Positions 16,403 through 26,292 of a stretch of 64,000 nt of DNA are shown here, one piece after another. The stretch comes from Amycolatopsis alba DSM 44262. GTDB lineage: Bacteria > Actinomycetota > Actinomycetes > Mycobacteriales > Pseudonocardiaceae. Positions within the stretch are counted from its first letter, which is position 1. The number at the start of each line of letters is the position of its first letter. The notes below the pieces were generated by a model. It made no database searches. It was not told the origin of the DNA and was given only the letters and a program-made list of their open reading frames with translations. The stretch spans positions 1,141,021 to 1,205,020 of the forward strand of contig NZ_KB913032.1 of NCBI RefSeq assembly GCF_000384215.1, in the 5' to 3' direction. A program made the position numbers and the translations under genes.

Positions 16403-17881
16403 CTACTGGCCGGATTCGCCCTTCCACCTGGCGAGGCGTCCGGCGCGGTCGACGGCACGGAGCCGTCGTTCGGCCGTGTCACGGGCGTCGGAGGTGGTCA
16501 CGACGAGTAACTGGTCGCGTTCCTGGAGCCGGGTGTTCTTGTTGGGCGTGAAGCCGGTGCCGTCGCGGACGAGGAGGCTGATCGTCGCCCCCACCGGCAG
16601 CCGCAGTTCGGCCAGGTAGACGCCGTGCATCTTCGATCCGGCGTTGATGCGGACCTGCAGGAGTTCCGCGCCCATCTCGTCGAGGGGCGCCGAGTCGACG
16701 TCGATCTCGTGCGCTTCGGAATGCTGAGCCAGTCCGAGCACCCTCGCGAGCGGCGTCAGCGTCGCCCCTTGGAGCAACGTCAGCACGATGACCAGCACGA
16801 ACACCGCGTCGACCAGCTCCTGGGCGCCGGGCACCCCGGACGACAGCGGGATGAGCGCGAGCACGATCGGGACCGCCCCGCGCAACCCGGCCCAGGACAG
16901 GAACACCTGTTCTCGCCAGGGGATCTTGAACGGCAGCGCCGACAGCACCACCGAGAGCGGCCGGGCGAGCAACAGCACCACCGCGCCCGCGACCAGGCCC
17001 TGGACCAGGCTTTCGAAGATCCTGCCCGGCGAGGCGAACAGGCCGAGCAGCACGAACAGCCCGATCTGCGCGAGCCAGCCGAGCCCTTCGGCGAAGGACA
17101 GGGTGTCCGACCGGTGCGGCAGCTTCGAGTTCCCCAGCACCAGTGCCGCGACGTAGGTGGCGAGCAGGCCCGACGCGTGGGCGAGCTGCCCGCTCGAATA
17201 CGCCACGACGCAGACCGCCATCGTGGCCAGCGGGTACAGACCGGTCGCCGGGAGCGCGGCCCGTCTCAGCGCCTGCGCCCCGATCCAGCCGAACGCCAGG
17301 CCGATCACCAGCCCGGCCGCGAGTTCGTAGACCACGAGCAGCGGCAGCGACCAGTCCACCGTCGTGCCCTCGGCGAGCACGACGACGGCGATGTAGGCCG
17401 GGGCGTCGTTGATCCCCGACTCGATCTCCAGCGCACCGACGAGCCGTTTCCCGATACCCGCCGATCTCAGCACCGAGAAGACCGCGGCGGCGTCGGTCGA
17501 GGCCAGCACCGCGCCCCAGAGCAACGCCATCCGCCAGTCCAGGTCCAGCAACCAGTGCAGGGCGGCGCCGGTGACCGCGATGCTCACCGCCACGGCCACT
17601 GTGGACAGTGCGATCCCGATGCCCAGCGAGGGTTTCACGGCCGTCCACCGGGTGGTGAGGCCACCTTCGGAGAGGATCATCACCAGTGCGGCGAGGCCGA
17701 GGGACTGGGTGAGCTCGGGGTTGTCGTAGTGGATGCCGAACCCGGCTTCGCCGAGCAGGACCCCCATCCCCAAGTACAGCAGCAGCGAGGGAAGGCCGAC
17801 CTTGATCGACACCCGGACGGCGATCACCGCGACGAGCAGGACCGCACCACCGGTGCCGAGGACGAGCGGGAGCTGCTCCAT
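16403..17881 (-). CDS. Potassium/proton antiporter, NhaP2/CvrA type
   Basis: A 492-aa CPA1-family antiporter with about 12-13 transmembrane helices. The ion-binding helices contain ASTDAAAVFSVLR and ESGINDAPAYIAVV. A cytoplasmic RCK_C (TrkA-C) domain follows at about residues 400-475 (ELLQVRINAGSKMHGVYLAE...LPVGATISLLVRDG), which usually senses a nucleotide or ion. This domain order defines the NhaP2/CvrA class, which exports K+ or Na+ in exchange for H+. I chose ATG 17881 because GGGAGG lies 4 bases upstream. The C-terminal tail is basic (DRAGRLARWKGESGQ). Its partner regulator, if any, is not adjacent. Confidence 0.88.
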   Translation of the reverse strand: MEQLPLVLGTGGAVLLVAVIAVRVSIKVGLPSLLLYLGMGVLLGEAGFGIHYDNPELTQSLGLAALVMILSEGGLTTRWTAVKPSLGIGIALSTVAVAVSIAVTGAALHWLLDLDWRMALLWGAVLASTDAAAVFSVLRSAGIGKRLVGALEIESGINDAPAYIAVVVLAEGTTVDWSLPLLVVYELAAGLVIGLAFGWIGAQALRRAALPATGLYPLATMAVCVVAYSSGQLAHASGLLATYVAALVLGNSKLPHRSDTLSFAEGLGWLAQIGLFVLLGLFASPGRIFESLVQGLVAGAVVLLLARPLSVVLSALPFKIPWREQVFLSWAGLRGAVPIVLALIPLSSGVPGAQELVDAVFVLVIVLTLLQGATLTPLARVLGLAQHSEAHEIDVDSAPLDEMGAELLQVRINAGSKMHGVYLAELRLPVGATISLLVRDGTGFTPNKNTRLQERDQLLVVTTSDARDTAERRLRAVDRAGRLARWKGESGQ

Positions 17882-17992
17882 GTCGCCTCCCGTCCGGTCG
17901 CCGTGAGGGCTCCAGAATAGTGAGGCGGTGATCGTCACTCGATCGTGTACCGGTCGAAAACCGTCCGGATAGCCTGTGTTACAGACTGTCCT

Positions 17993-18676
17993 TTACGGAC
18001 TGCGCAGGGCCGCCAGGTCGACACCGAGGTCCGCGAACGGTTTCTCGGCCGCGGGCAGGACTTTCACCGCGCGGTTGCCCTCACGGGACAACCAGCCGGC
18101 GCTCACTCCGTGAGACAGTAACGCCGCGGGGACGCGGCCCGCCAAATGATCACGGCGCACTGTCCAATCGAGACAGTCGCGCAACATCGGGCGGCGGCTC
18201 TCGGCGATCTCCACGCCGAGAGCGCCGAACACCTCACGGCCGCGGCCGGTCAGGGCCAGGCCGTCGGCCTCGGCGATCAGCCCGGTAGAGAGCATCCCGT
18301 CCCGCAGCGCAACGGCGACCGTCCCGGCGAGGTGGTCGTAGCAGGTCCGGGCGAACTCGAGCCGCTTCACCCGCACCGACGAGCGCAAACCCTTCACCGG
18401 ACGGTGTTCGGCGTGCTGCGCCAGATGCTCGATCAGCTCCGCCACACGGGGGTCGGCGATCCGGACGTAACTGTGCCGCCCCTGTTTGACCCGGACCACG
18501 AACCCGGCCTCGGTCAGCTTCGTCACGTGCTCGCTCGCCGTCGACGCCGCCACCTTGGCCGCCCCGGCCAGCTCGGTCACCGTCCAGGCACGTCCGTCGA
18601 GCAGCGCGAGGCACATCGACGCTCGGCTCGGATCGGCGAGCACGGCCGCGACCTCGGCCAGGGCGATCGTTTCCAT
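17993..18676 (-). CDS. ArsR-family winged-helix regulator
   Basis: A 227-aa transcription factor. Residues 1-90 form an ArsR-type winged helix (LAEVAAVLADPSRASMCLAL, VTELAGAAKVAASTASEHVT, GRHSYVRIAD as the wing). The C-terminal half contains CYDHLAGTVAVAL and RDCLDWTVRRDHLAGRV, the form found in larger one-component ArsR proteins of actinomycetes. No classical metal-binding ELCVCDL motif is present, so it probably does not sense metal. The target is unknown; both neighbours are on the same strand. Confidence 0.85.
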   Translation of the reverse strand: METIALAEVAAVLADPSRASMCLALLDGRAWTVTELAGAAKVAASTASEHVTKLTEAGFVVRVKQGRHSYVRIADPRVAELIEHLAQHAEHRPVKGLRSSVRVKRLEFARTCYDHLAGTVAVALRDGMLSTGLIAEADGLALTGRGREVFGALGVEIAESRRPMLRDCLDWTVRRDHLAGRVPAALLSHGVSAGWLSREGNRAVKVLPAAEKPFADLGVDLAALRSP

Positions 18677-18719
18677 GCGTTCACCGTAGAAGACCCACGA
18701 TTCGGCGAGGGCCGAACCG

Positions 18720-20324
18720 TCAGCCCGCCAGGAACTTGGCCGCCAGTCCGACCGCGGGTCCGGAGTCGTTGGAACCTTCGAGCAGGACGGCGAAAGCGAC
18801 GTCCCCGCGATAGCCGACGAACCAGCCGTTGGCGTCGGCGCCCGAACCGAACTGCGCTGTCCCTGTCTTGCCGAAGACGGTGCCGCTGCTCTTCAGCGCC
18901 TTCGCGGTCCCCGTCGTGCAGACCTCGCGCATCATCGCCCGGACCTGGTTCAGCACCCCGGCGGGCGGGGCCTGGTAACCGGCGTTGACCTTGGTCTCCA
19001 GCCCCTGCCACAGCTTCGGCACCACCGGCTTCCCGGTGGCGACCGTGGCCGCCATCAGCGCCGCGCCCAGCGGGCTGACCTGTACCCTTCCCTGTCCGAT
19101 GCCGGCCTCGACCTTCTCGTCGCCGCTGCTGGACGGCTCCACCTTCCCGGTTTCAGTGGCCAAACCGGGGATCTCGAAGTCCGCGTTGAGGCCGAGCTGC
19201 GTCGCCGCCTTCGCGAGGCCGTCCGCGGGCAACTGCCCGGCGAGCCGCCCGAAGGTCGTGTTGCACGACGCGGCGAACGCGGTCTTCAGCGAAACGGTCC
19301 CCAGGTCGAACCCGTTCTCGTTCTTGAGCGTGCGTGTCCCGATCTGCTCACTGCCGGGGCAGGCCACCGGCGTGTCGGCGGAGACCCCGCCCTGCTGCAA
19401 CGCCGCGGTCGCGGTGGCGATCTTGAAGGCCGAGCCCGGCGAGTACAGGCCGCTGAGTGCCTTCGGCTGGTTGCCTGCCGCGCCGTTCTGCGCGACCGCC
19501 AGGAGTTCGCCCGAGGTCTTCATCGCGACGATGATCGCCGACCCCTTGAAACCGTCGACGGCTTTCTGCGCGGCGGTCTGCGATGCCACGCTCAACGTCG
19601 AGACCAGCGGCTTGTCGGTCTCGGTGGCCTGCCCGAAGAGGGTTTCGACCGGTTTGCCGGACGCGTCGACCCGCGAAACGGTGACCGTGGCCGGGGTCCC
19701 GGTGCCGCCGTTCTGCTCGGACGCGACCTTGGACAGCGCACCCTGCAGGAGCGGCGCGACACCGGCCGCGTCACCGCCGACGAGGGCTTTTCCGTCCCTG
19801 TCGGCCACGGCCGGCTTGGCCGTGGCGCGGGCGAGGGAGAGCTGCTGACCGCCTTCGAGCTTCGGGTGGATCACCGACATCGCCCAGCGGACCACCCATT
19901 TCCCGGCGTTGCGGACCAGTTCCAGCTTGCCTTCGTACCGCCAGACGCTGTTGCCGGGGAAGCTCCACGCGGCGTGGAAGGTGGCCGACGTCGTGGTCGC
20001 GTCCCCCGCCGTGGTCGGGACCTCGCCCAAGGTCGTCTTGACCGGCGCCGAGCCGAGCGCGCCGCGCGTCGCGGACAGGGCGGCGGTGGCCGCCGCCGGG
20101 TCGTCGACCGGCGCACCGGTCAGGTCCCCGGTGTCGAACCGCTGCAGGAACCGGGCCGCGACCTGGGCGGGGCTGCCGTACGCGCTCTCGGTGGGCTCCC
20201 CCGGTCCGCCGGAGGCCGCGGGCGCCCGATCCTCCCTGGCCAGCAGCACCACCGCGGCCACCACGACGGCGACGACCGCCAGCGCGGCGCCGATCAGGAT
20301 CCCTCTTTTCCGGGCAGGACTCAT
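18720..20324 (-). CDS. Penicillin-binding protein (class B transpeptidase, MecA-N type)
   Basis: A 534-aa membrane-anchored transpeptidase. One signal-anchor helix (about residues 9-30) is followed by a low-complexity stretch, an NTF2-like MecA N-terminal domain (about 45-165) and a transpeptidase domain. The catalytic motifs are SAFK in YSPGSAFKIA (serine at about 297), SCN in FAASCNTTFGR, and KTGTAQ (about 484). This is the PbpA/PBP2-like family that cross-links peptidoglycan stem peptides. The true start is ATG 20324, after GGGGGAGAGCG; an upstream in-frame extension lacks a hydrophobic start. The gene lies just downstream of ileS on the same strand and ends 43 bases upstream of the ArsR regulator start. 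Confidence 0.9.
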   Translation of the reverse strand: MSPARKRGILIGAALAVVAVVVAAVVLLAREDRAPAASGGPGEPTESAYGSPAQVAARFLQRFDTGDLTGAPVDDPAAATAALSATRGALGSAPVKTTLGEVPTTAGDATTTSATFHAAWSFPGNSVWRYEGKLELVRNAGKWVVRWAMSVIHPKLEGGQQLSLARATAKPAVADRDGKALVGGDAAGVAPLLQGALSKVASEQNGGTGTPATVTVSRVDASGKPVETLFGQATETDKPLVSTLSVASQTAAQKAVDGFKGSAIIVAMKTSGELLAVAQNGAAGNQPKALSGLYSPGSAFKIATATAALQQGGVSADTPVACPGSEQIGTRTLKNENGFDLGTVSLKTAFAASCNTTFGRLAGQLPADGLAKAATQLGLNADFEIPGLATETGKVEPSSSGDEKVEAGIGQGRVQVSPLGAALMAATVATGKPVVPKLWQGLETKVNAGYQAPPAGVLNQVRAMMREVCTTGTAKALKSSGTVFGKTGTAQFGSGADANGWFVGYRGDVAFAVLLEGSNDSGPAVGLAAKFLAG

Positions 20325-20469
20325 GAACTCGCTCTCCCCCAGTACGGCGCGCACCCCTCGCGCGCGCCCCCGTGCGTCAGCCTGCCGATTGCTCACCAGC
20401 AAGGCGGCACGGGGGCGAGAAAGCGACTGTTCCGAATCCGTTTCGTGATCCCGGCGACCGGGACCGCGG

Positions 20470-23400
20470 TCAGGCCTTGGCGACCGCCACGGTCACCTTG
20501 GTGCCCTCCCCGACCGTCCCGGCCGAGCCGTCGGCGACGTCGCCATAGGCCACCGAAGTCGCCAGCGTCTCCGAAGCGATGAACTCCTCGTGCGTCTTCG
20601 CGGCCGTGACCACGTCTTCCGGCGCGTCGACCGTCAGCGCGATCCGGTCGGCGACGTCCAGCCCGGCGTCACGGCGGGCCTGCTGCACGACCCGGACCAG
20701 GTCGCGAGCCAGTCCCTCGGCCGCCAGCTCGTCGGTCACCTCGGTGTCGAGCAGCACCAGTCCGGCACCGCCGGGCAGTTCCGCGGCCGCGCCACCGCCC
20801 TTGGCGACCAGACGCCGGTCGTACTCGCCTTCGACGAGCTCGATCCCGGCGGCCACGACGGCGCCGCTCTCCGACGTCGTCCACTCGCCCGCCTTGACGG
20901 CCTTGATCACCGTCTGGACGTCCTTGCCCAGCCGCGGCCCGGCGGCGCGGGCGTTCACCGCGACCTCGAAACCGCCGTGGGCGGCGACGTCCGCGGTCAG
21001 CTCGACGGACTTGACGTTGACCTCGTCGCGCAGGATGTCGGTGAACTCGCGCAGCGAGTCGGCCTCGTGCGCGGCGACGACCAGCTTGGCCAGCGGCAGC
21101 CGCACCCGCAGCTTGTTCGCCTTCCGCAGCGAAAGCGCCGACGACGCAACCTGGCGCACCCGGTCCATCGCCGTCACCAGCGCCGCGTCGGCCGGCAGGT
21201 CGAGCGCGTTCGGCCAGTCGGCCAGGTGCACCGAACGGCCGCCGGTCAGCCCGCGCCAGACGACCTCGGTGGTCAGCGGCAGCAGCGGCGCCACCACCCG
21301 CGACGTCACCTCGAGCACGGTGTGCAGGGTGTCGATCGCGTCCTGCTCGCCCGCCCAGAACCGGTCGCGCGACCGGCGCACGTACCAGTTCGTCAGCACT
21401 TCGAGGAAGTCACGGACGGTCGAACAGGCACCGGCGACGTCGTAGGTGTCGAGCGCGTGCTCGACGTCGGTCACCAGTTCGTGCGTCTTCGCCAGTACGT
21501 ACCGGTCGAGGACATGCTTCGAATCCGTGCGCCACTTGCCTTCCACGCCCTCGGCGTTCGCGTAGAGCGCGAGGAAGTAGTACGAGTTCCACAGCGGCAG
21601 CACGGCCTGGCGGACGGCGTCGCGGATGCCCTTGTCGGTGACGACCAGGTTCCCGCCGCGCAGGATCGGGCTCGCCATCAGGTACCAGCGCATCGCGTCG
21701 GAACCGTCGCGGTCGAAGACCTCGTTGACGTCCGGGTAGTTGCGCAGCGACTTGGACATCTTCTGGCCGTCCGAGCCGAGCACGATCCCGTGCGAGACGC
21801 AGGTGCGGAACGCGGGCCGGTCGAAAAGCGCGGTCGCCAGCACGTGCAGCAGGTAGAACCAGCCGCGTGTCTGCCCGATGTACTCGACGATGAAGTCGCC
21901 GGGGTAGTGATGCTCGAACCACTCGGTGTTCTCGAACGGGTAGTGCACCTGGGCGTAGGGCATCGAGCCCGAGTCGAACCAGACGTCGAACACGTCCTCG
22001 ATCCGGCGCATGGTGGACTTCCCGGTCGGGTCGTCCGGGTTGGGCCGGGTCAGCTCGTCGATGAAGGGCCGGTGCAGGTTCTCCAGGCGGACACCGAAGT
22101 CGCGCTCGAGTTCGTCGAGCGAGCCGTAGACGTCCGTGCGCGGGTACGCCGGGTCGTCCGACTGCCACACCGGGATCGGCGTGCCGAAGTACCGGTTGCG
22201 GGAGACCGACCAGTCGCGGGCGTTCTCCAGCCACTTGCCGAACTGGCCGTCCTTGACGTTCTCCGGGTACCAGGTGATCTGCTGGTTCAGCTCGATCATC
22301 CGGTCCTTGAACTCGGTCACCGCGACGAACCACGACGAGACGGCGCGGTAGATCAGCGGGTTCCGGCAGCGCCAGCAGTGCGGGTACGGGTGCTCGTAGG
22401 TCTCGTGGCGCAGCAGTACCGCGCCCTGACGGCCGGCGGAACCGGTGCCGTTCTTGAGGTCCTTGATGATGTTCGGGTTGGCGTCGAACACCTGCTGTCC
22501 CGCGTAGTCCGGGACGGTCGCGTCGAACTTGCCCTGCGCGTCGACCGGGGTGACCGGGACGATGCCCACCGCGTCGGTGACGGCCTTGTCCTCTTCACCG
22601 TAGGCGGGCGCGATGTGGACGACACCGGTGCCGTCCTCGGTGGTGACGTAGTCCGCGGACAGCACGCGGTGCGCGTTCTCGTGTCCGGCGAAGTACGGGA
22701 ACGGTGGGGCGTAACGGGTTCCGAGCAGTTCGGTGCCGGTGTAGTGCCCGACGACCGTCGGCTCCTCACCGAGCTCGCGAGCGTACGAGGCGACGCGCGC
22801 CTCGGCGAGCAGGAACCGCTTGCCCTCTTGCGCCTCGGACTCCACCACGACGTAGCGGACGTCGGGGTGCACCGCGGTCGCGAGGTTGGACGGCAGCGTC
22901 CACGGGGTCGTGGTCCAGATCAGCAGGTAGGTGCCGTCGAGCTCGTTGTCGTTGCCCTCCAAGCGGAAACCGACCGTCACGGCCGGGTCCTGACGGCTGG
23001 CGTAGACGTCGTCGTCCATGCGCAGCTCGTGGTTGGACAGCGGGGTCTCGTCGCGCCAGCAGTAGGGCAGGACGCGGTAGCCCTCGTAGACCAGGCCCTT
23101 GTCCCACAGCTGCTTGAACGCCCAGAGGACCGACTCCATGTAGGACAGGTCGAGCGTCTTGTAGTCGTTGTCGAAGTCGACCCAGCGGGCCTGGCGGGTG
23201 ACGTAGTCCTGCCATTCGCCGGTGTAGCGCAGCACGGACTCGCGGCAGGCGTCGTTGAAGACGTCGATGCCCATCGCGTCGATCTCGGACTTCTCGGTGA
23301 TCCCGAGCTGGCGCATGGCCTCGAGTTCGGCGGGCAGGCCGTGGGTGTCCCAGCCGAAGCGGCGCTCGACGCGCTTGCCTTTCATGGTCTGGTAACGCGG

Positions 23401-23640
23401 CACCAGGTCCTTCACGTACCCGGTGAGCAGGTGACCGTAGTGCGGGAGACCGTTGGCGAACGGCGGGCCGTCGTAGAAGACGTACTCGTTCGACCCGTTG
23501 ACGCCGGGGTCGCGGGCGTCGATGGAGGCCTGGAAGGTCCGATCGGATTCCCAGTACGCGAGGACGCGCTTTTCCGACTCGGGGAACGAAGGCTGGGACG
23601 GGACGCCGGTCTCGCCGTCCATCTGTGCCTTGGGATACAT
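20470..23640 (-). CDS. ileS: Isoleucyl-tRNA synthetase (eukaryote-like type)
   Basis: A 1056-aa class Ia synthetase that charges tRNA-Ile. The HIGH motif appears as GLPHYGH (about residues 64-70) and the KMSKS motif as [12 protein letters not shown] (about 624-635). Between them lie the CP1 editing domain ([11 protein letters not shown]) and the WCWR-type segment. HYGH and the C-terminal domain architecture are characteristic of the eukaryote-like (type 2) IleS found in actinobacteria, a form often insensitive to mupirocin; that property is inferred from class only. Start ATG 23640 follows GAGGAG with an 8-base spacer. A T-box leader lies directly upstream. A short TCCCGG/CCGGGA hairpin at 20449-20463 follows the stop. 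Confidence 0.95.
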   Translation of the reverse strand: MYPKAQMDGETGVPSQPSFPESEKRVLAYWESDRTFQASIDARDPGVNGSNEYVFYDGPPFANGLPHYGHLLTGYVKDLVPRYQTMKGKRVERRFGWDTHGLPAELEAMRQLGITEKSEIDAMGIDVFNDACRESVLRYTGEWQDYVTRQARWVDFDNDYKTLDLSYMESVLWAFKQLWDKGLVYEGYRVLPYCWRDETPLSNHELRMDDDVYASRQDPAVTVGFRLEGNDNELDGTYLLIWTTTPWTLPSNLATAVHPDVRYVVVESEAQEGKRFLLAEARVASYARELGEEPTVVGHYTGTELLGTRYAPPFPYFAGHENAHRVLSADYVTTEDGTGVVHIAPAYGEEDKAVTDAVGIVPVTPVDAQGKFDATVPDYAGQQVFDANPNIIKDLKNGTGSAGRQGAVLLRHETYEHPYPHCWRCRNPLIYRAVSSWFVAVTEFKDRMIELNQQITWYPENVKDGQFGKWLENARDWSVSRNRYFGTPIPVWQSDDPAYPRTDVYGSLDELERDFGVRLENLHRPFIDELTRPNPDDPTGKSTMRRIEDVFDVWFDSGSMPYAQVHYPFENTEWFEHHYPGDFIVEYIGQTRGWFYLLHVLATALFDRPAFRTCVSHGIVLGSDGQKMSKSLRNYPDVNEVFDRDGSDAMRWYLMASPILRGGNLVVTDKGIRDAVRQAVLPLWNSYYFLALYANAEGVEGKWRTDSKHVLDRYVLAKTHELVTDVEHALDTYDVAGACSTVRDFLEVLTNWYVRRSRDRFWAGEQDAIDTLHTVLEVTSRVVAPLLPLTTEVVWRGLTGGRSVHLADWPNALDLPADAALVTAMDRVRQVASSALSLRKANKLRVRLPLAKLVVAAHEADSLREFTDILRDEVNVKSVELTADVAAHGGFEVAVNARAAGPRLGKDVQTVIKAVKAGEWTTSESGAVVAAGIELVEGEYDRRLVAKGGGAAAELPGGAGLVLLDTEVTDELAAEGLARDLVRVVQQARRDAGLDVADRIALTVDAPEDVVTAAKTHEEFIASETLATSVAYGDVADGSAGTVGEGTKVTVAVAKA

Positions 23641-23654
23641 CTTCGGTGCTCCTC

Positions 23655-23875
23655 AGATCCGACACTGCTCGTCTCGTACGGGCTTTCACCCACACGGGGA
23701 CGAGACGGCCGTTTCCGGCGCGTTCCGCGGTACCACCCCGCTTGCCCGGCCGGTGGTGTTCCGGCTGGGCCGCTCATTCGACGGCTGTGACGGGCCGTAC
23801 CCGTCCGGTTCTACTGAGGGTGTGGGCCCTGTTCTTCCGGAGGCTCCCCGGTGATCGCCGGATCGGTGCCAGATG
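23655..23875 (-). ncRNA. T-box riboswitch (ileS leader, tRNA-Ile specific)
   Basis: The 230-base leader of ileS has the hallmark T-box sequence GGGGTGGTACCGCGG (around 23727-23742, minus strand), which pairs with the tRNA acceptor end. Upstream is the actinobacterial short stem I with GCGATCACCGGGGAGCC, where the AUC specifier codon for isoleucine is at 23853-23855, followed by CTCCGGAAGAAC. The 3' part (GGCCGTCTCGTCCCC...GTACGAGACGAG) forms a stem close to the GAGGAG ribosome binding site, with no terminator U-run, so control is probably at translation start. Uncharged tRNA-Ile would turn ileS on. Confidence 0.9.
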
Positions 23876-23905
23876 ATTCAAGGGTAGCGCGCGGCGGCAA
23901 CCGGG

Positions 23906-24376
23906 TTATCCGGGGACCTGGTTCCGTTCGGGTCCGGGCTGTTGCCCGGCGACGTGTTCTCGGAGCTTGTCGAGAATGTCGAGCAGATCGCCGCGTTCGG
24001 TCTCGCTGAGGATCGAGAAAGTGCGTTCGGCGTGCGCGTCGTGGAGACCCTTGATCTCACCGAGATGCTCGTGCCCCTTGGGCGTGATCTCGAGCCGGAT
24101 GGACCGGCGGTCGTCCGGATCGGCGGACCGCCGCAGCAGTCCTTCGTCTTCGAGCCCGTCGACCAGGGACGTGATGGACCTGCCGGTGACGCCGAGGCGG
24201 CCCTTGAGCTCGCCCATGCGCATCGAACCCGCTTCGTCGACGGCGAGCATCAGCAGTACCCGCGACGTCGACCAACCGCGCTGGACGTAGGGCTGTCCGG
24301 CAAAGCGCCGCAACGCGTGCGTCGTGCGCATCAGCGCTTCGGCCAGCTCGGCCCCCGACGGATTTCCACTTGACAC
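23906..24376 (-). CDS. MarR-family transcriptional regulator
   Basis: A 156-aa winged-helix protein with the MarR layout: helical dimerisation ends, recognition helix GVTGRSITSLVDGLEDEGLL and wing RSADPDDRRSIRLEITPKG. It is divergent from the MFS transporter gene at 24450, with an inverted repeat between them, the standard arrangement in which the regulator represses itself and an exporter until it binds a small ligand. Ligand unknown. ATG 24376 has no strong ribosome binding site. Confidence 0.88.
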   Translation of the reverse strand: MSSGNPSGAELAEALMRTTHALRRFAGQPYVQRGWSTSRVLLMLAVDEAGSMRMGELKGRLGVTGRSITSLVDGLEDEGLLRRSADPDDRRSIRLEITPKGHEHLGEIKGLHDAHAERTFSILSETERGDLLDILDKLREHVAGQQPGPERNQVPG

Positions 24377-24399
24377 CGGACCAGCATACGGTCAAACCT

Positions 24400-24421
24400 G
24401 ATAGTAACAATTGAAACTATC
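24400..24421. promoter_or_regulatory. Probable MarR operator
   Basis: GATAGT and ACTATC at the ends, with CAATTG in the centre, make a 22-base inverted repeat in the 73-base gap between the divergent MarR and MFS starts. It is the only strong dyad there and is AT-rich, as MarR sites usually are. Confidence 0.5.
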
Positions 24422-24449
24422 CGAAATGTAAGTTATCTGGGGGCATCTG

Positions 24450-25679
24450 GTGGGAACGAAGACCGGCCTGTGGCGGGGCCGCGACTACAGACTTCAACTG
24501 GCCGGAGCGGTGATCTCGGTGCTCGGCTCGTCGGCGGCGCCGGTCGCGACGGCGTTCGCGATCCTCGACGCGGGAGGTTCTGGCACCGCGGTCGGCCTGG
24601 TGTCGGCATCGGGTGTAGTGCCGGCGGTGCTGTTCTTTCTGATCGGCGGTGTCGTGGCCGACCGGCTGCCCCGGCACCTGGTCATCGTCGCCGCGAATCT
24701 GGTGAGCGCGGTCGCGCAGGCGTCGTTCGCGCTGGTGGTGTTCACGCATTCGGCGCGGGTGTGGGAACTGATGCTGTTCGCCGCGCTCAACGGGCTGGCC
24801 ATCGCGTTCCGGATGCCCGCCACCGAAGGGCTGCTGATGCGCAGCGTGGACCCGGAGCAGGCCAGCAAGGCGTTCGCCCTGTTCCGGACCGGGCTCAACG
24901 GCGCGCAGGTCGCCGGGGCCGCGCTCGGCGGTCTGCTGGTGTCCGCCTTCGGCCCCGGTTCGGTGCTCGCCCTCGACGCCGCCACGTTCCTCATCGCCGG
25001 CGGCTTGAGCACGCGGATGCGGGCCGAAGGGCGGCTTCGCAAACGTGCGGGTCTCGTCGCCGAACTACGGGAAGGGTGGCGTGAATTCGCCGGCCGCCGG
25101 TGGTTGTGGAGCGTGGTGGCGCAGTTCGCGGTCGTCAACGCGCTCGGCGTCGGCGCCTTCGCCGTCCTCGGGCCGCTCGCCGCGGACCGGCACTTGGACG
25201 GTGCACGGGACTGGGGTTTCGTGCTTTCGTGCGACGCGGCCGGCATGATCCTCGGCGGTTTGCTGATGGTGCGACTGCGCCCGCGACGGCTGCTGGCTTC
25301 CGGCGTTCCCGCGGCCATGCTGCTCGCGTTGCCGACGGCGGCTTTCGCGGCGGACGCGTCCTTGCCGGTGCTCTGCGCGGCCGCCCTGATCGCCGGAATC
25401 GGCGTGGAGATCTTCAGCGTCAACTGGATGACCACGCTCAGACAGGAGATCCCGCACGACAAGTTCTCGCGGATTGCGGCCTTCGAAGCGCTCGGTTCCT
25501 TCGGTCTCGCCCCGGCAGGCGCCGCGACCGCAGGCCCCGCCGCGGACCGCCTCGGTCTCGAACGGACGTTGTGGTGCGCGACCGGCGCGATCGTGGCCGC
25601 TAGCGTGCTGGTGCTCTCCCTTCCGGACGTGCGGAAGCTGCGCCGGGCCCCGGCGGCGGGCGGTGATCCTCGGCGATGA
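24450..25679 (+). CDS. MFS transporter (DHA3-like exporter)
   Basis: A 409-aa major facilitator protein with about 12 predicted membrane helices. The conserved loop between helices 2 and 3 is present as GGVVADRLPRHLVIV, and RMPATEGLLMRSVDPEQ, FRTGLNGAQVAGAALGG and the central loop ELREGWREFAGRRWLW are typical of DHA3 (macrolide/enterobactin-type) exporters. The GTG start follows a GGGGG run. Divergence from a MarR gene with a shared palindrome suggests inducible drug or metabolite efflux. The last 80 bases overlap the 3' end of the convergent Imm21-like gene. Confidence 0.88.
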   Translation: MGTKTGLWRGRDYRLQLAGAVISVLGSSAAPVATAFAILDAGGSGTAVGLVSASGVVPAVLFFLIGGVVADRLPRHLVIVAANLVSAVAQASFALVVFTHSARVWELMLFAALNGLAIAFRMPATEGLLMRSVDPEQASKAFALFRTGLNGAQVAGAALGGLLVSAFGPGSVLALDAATFLIAGGLSTRMRAEGRLRKRAGLVAELREGWREFAGRRWLWSVVAQFAVVNALGVGAFAVLGPLAADRHLDGARDWGFVLSCDAAGMILGGLLMVRLRPRRLLASGVPAAMLLALPTAAFAADASLPVLCAAALIAGIGVEIFSVNWMTTLRQEIPHDKFSRIAAFEALGSFGLAPAGAATAGPAADRLGLERTLWCATGAIVAASVLVLSLPDVRKLRRAPAAGGDPRR

Positions 25680-26217
25680 GTTGCACCAGCCCGGCCCAGG
25701 CGGCTTCGCCGTCCGTGTGGATCGCGCGCACTTTGAAACGTCCTTTCGGGATGTCGACGCGGGCTTCCGCCGGTGTCCCGCCCGCGGGGAACTCGACGCC
25801 CAGCTCCGCACCGGCGGTCACGGAGTCGATGAGGACCGCGGGACCGTCGGCCTCCCAATGCCCGCAGTCCTCCCACGGGGTTGCGGGGTCGGCGAGGAGC
25901 CGCTCACCCTCGGAAACCAGCTCGGCCTCGGAATCCGCTGCCAGCCACCGGAGGAACGCGCGGTGCTCCGGGAGATAGCAGGTGGTCGCCGGTTCGTCGC
26001 CGAGGACGAGCCCCTGCGCCTCGCCGATGGGAATGGCGGCCGCGAGGGCGTTCACCGCACAGGCACGGTCGTAGTCATCCTCGCCTCCTTCGATGCTTCC
26101 CTTCCAGTGCGCCAAGGCGGACACGGGCACGACGATGAGCGGGCCGCCGAGGGATTCGACCCAGGCTTGAGTCTGTGTGACAGTCACGGTCGGCAGTGTG
26201 CCTCGGGGGTCCGACAT
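25600..26217 (-). CDS. Immunity protein 21 (Imm21)-like protein
   Basis: A 205-aa soluble protein with the opening block WVESLGGPLIVVPVSALAHWKG, then DDYDRACAV and IGEAQGLVLGDEPATTCYLP, which I recognise as the Imm21 family from polymorphic-toxin systems. Imm21 proteins are predicted antidotes to secreted nuclease or deaminase toxins. No toxin gene is adjacent, so this is an orphan or acts as a general defence gene. The proline/arginine-rich tail (HRPPPGPGAASARPEGRAPA) is encoded by the 80 bases that overlap the convergent MFS gene. That tail is probably a late extension past an older stop. Confidence 0.75.
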   Translation of the reverse strand: MSDPRGTLPTVTVTQTQAWVESLGGPLIVVPVSALAHWKGSIEGGEDDYDRACAVNALAAAIPIGEAQGLVLGDEPATTCYLPEHRAFLRWLAADSEAELVSEGERLLADPATPWEDCGHWEADGPAVLIDSVTAGAELGVEFPAGGTPAEARVDIPKGRFKVRAIHTDGEAAWAGLVQLIAEDHRPPPGPGAASARPEGRAPAR

Positions 26218-26292
26218 TTTCGGGGGAATGGCCGGTGGCGAGCCCGCAGACGTGTAGGCCGTTATACGGCTCTTTGTTCTCCACAGGTCGGC

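Noticed and set aside
20590..23790. A 1066-codon open frame opposite ileS
   Set aside because: Antisense shadow caused by strong third-position GC bias; ileS itself is unmistakable.
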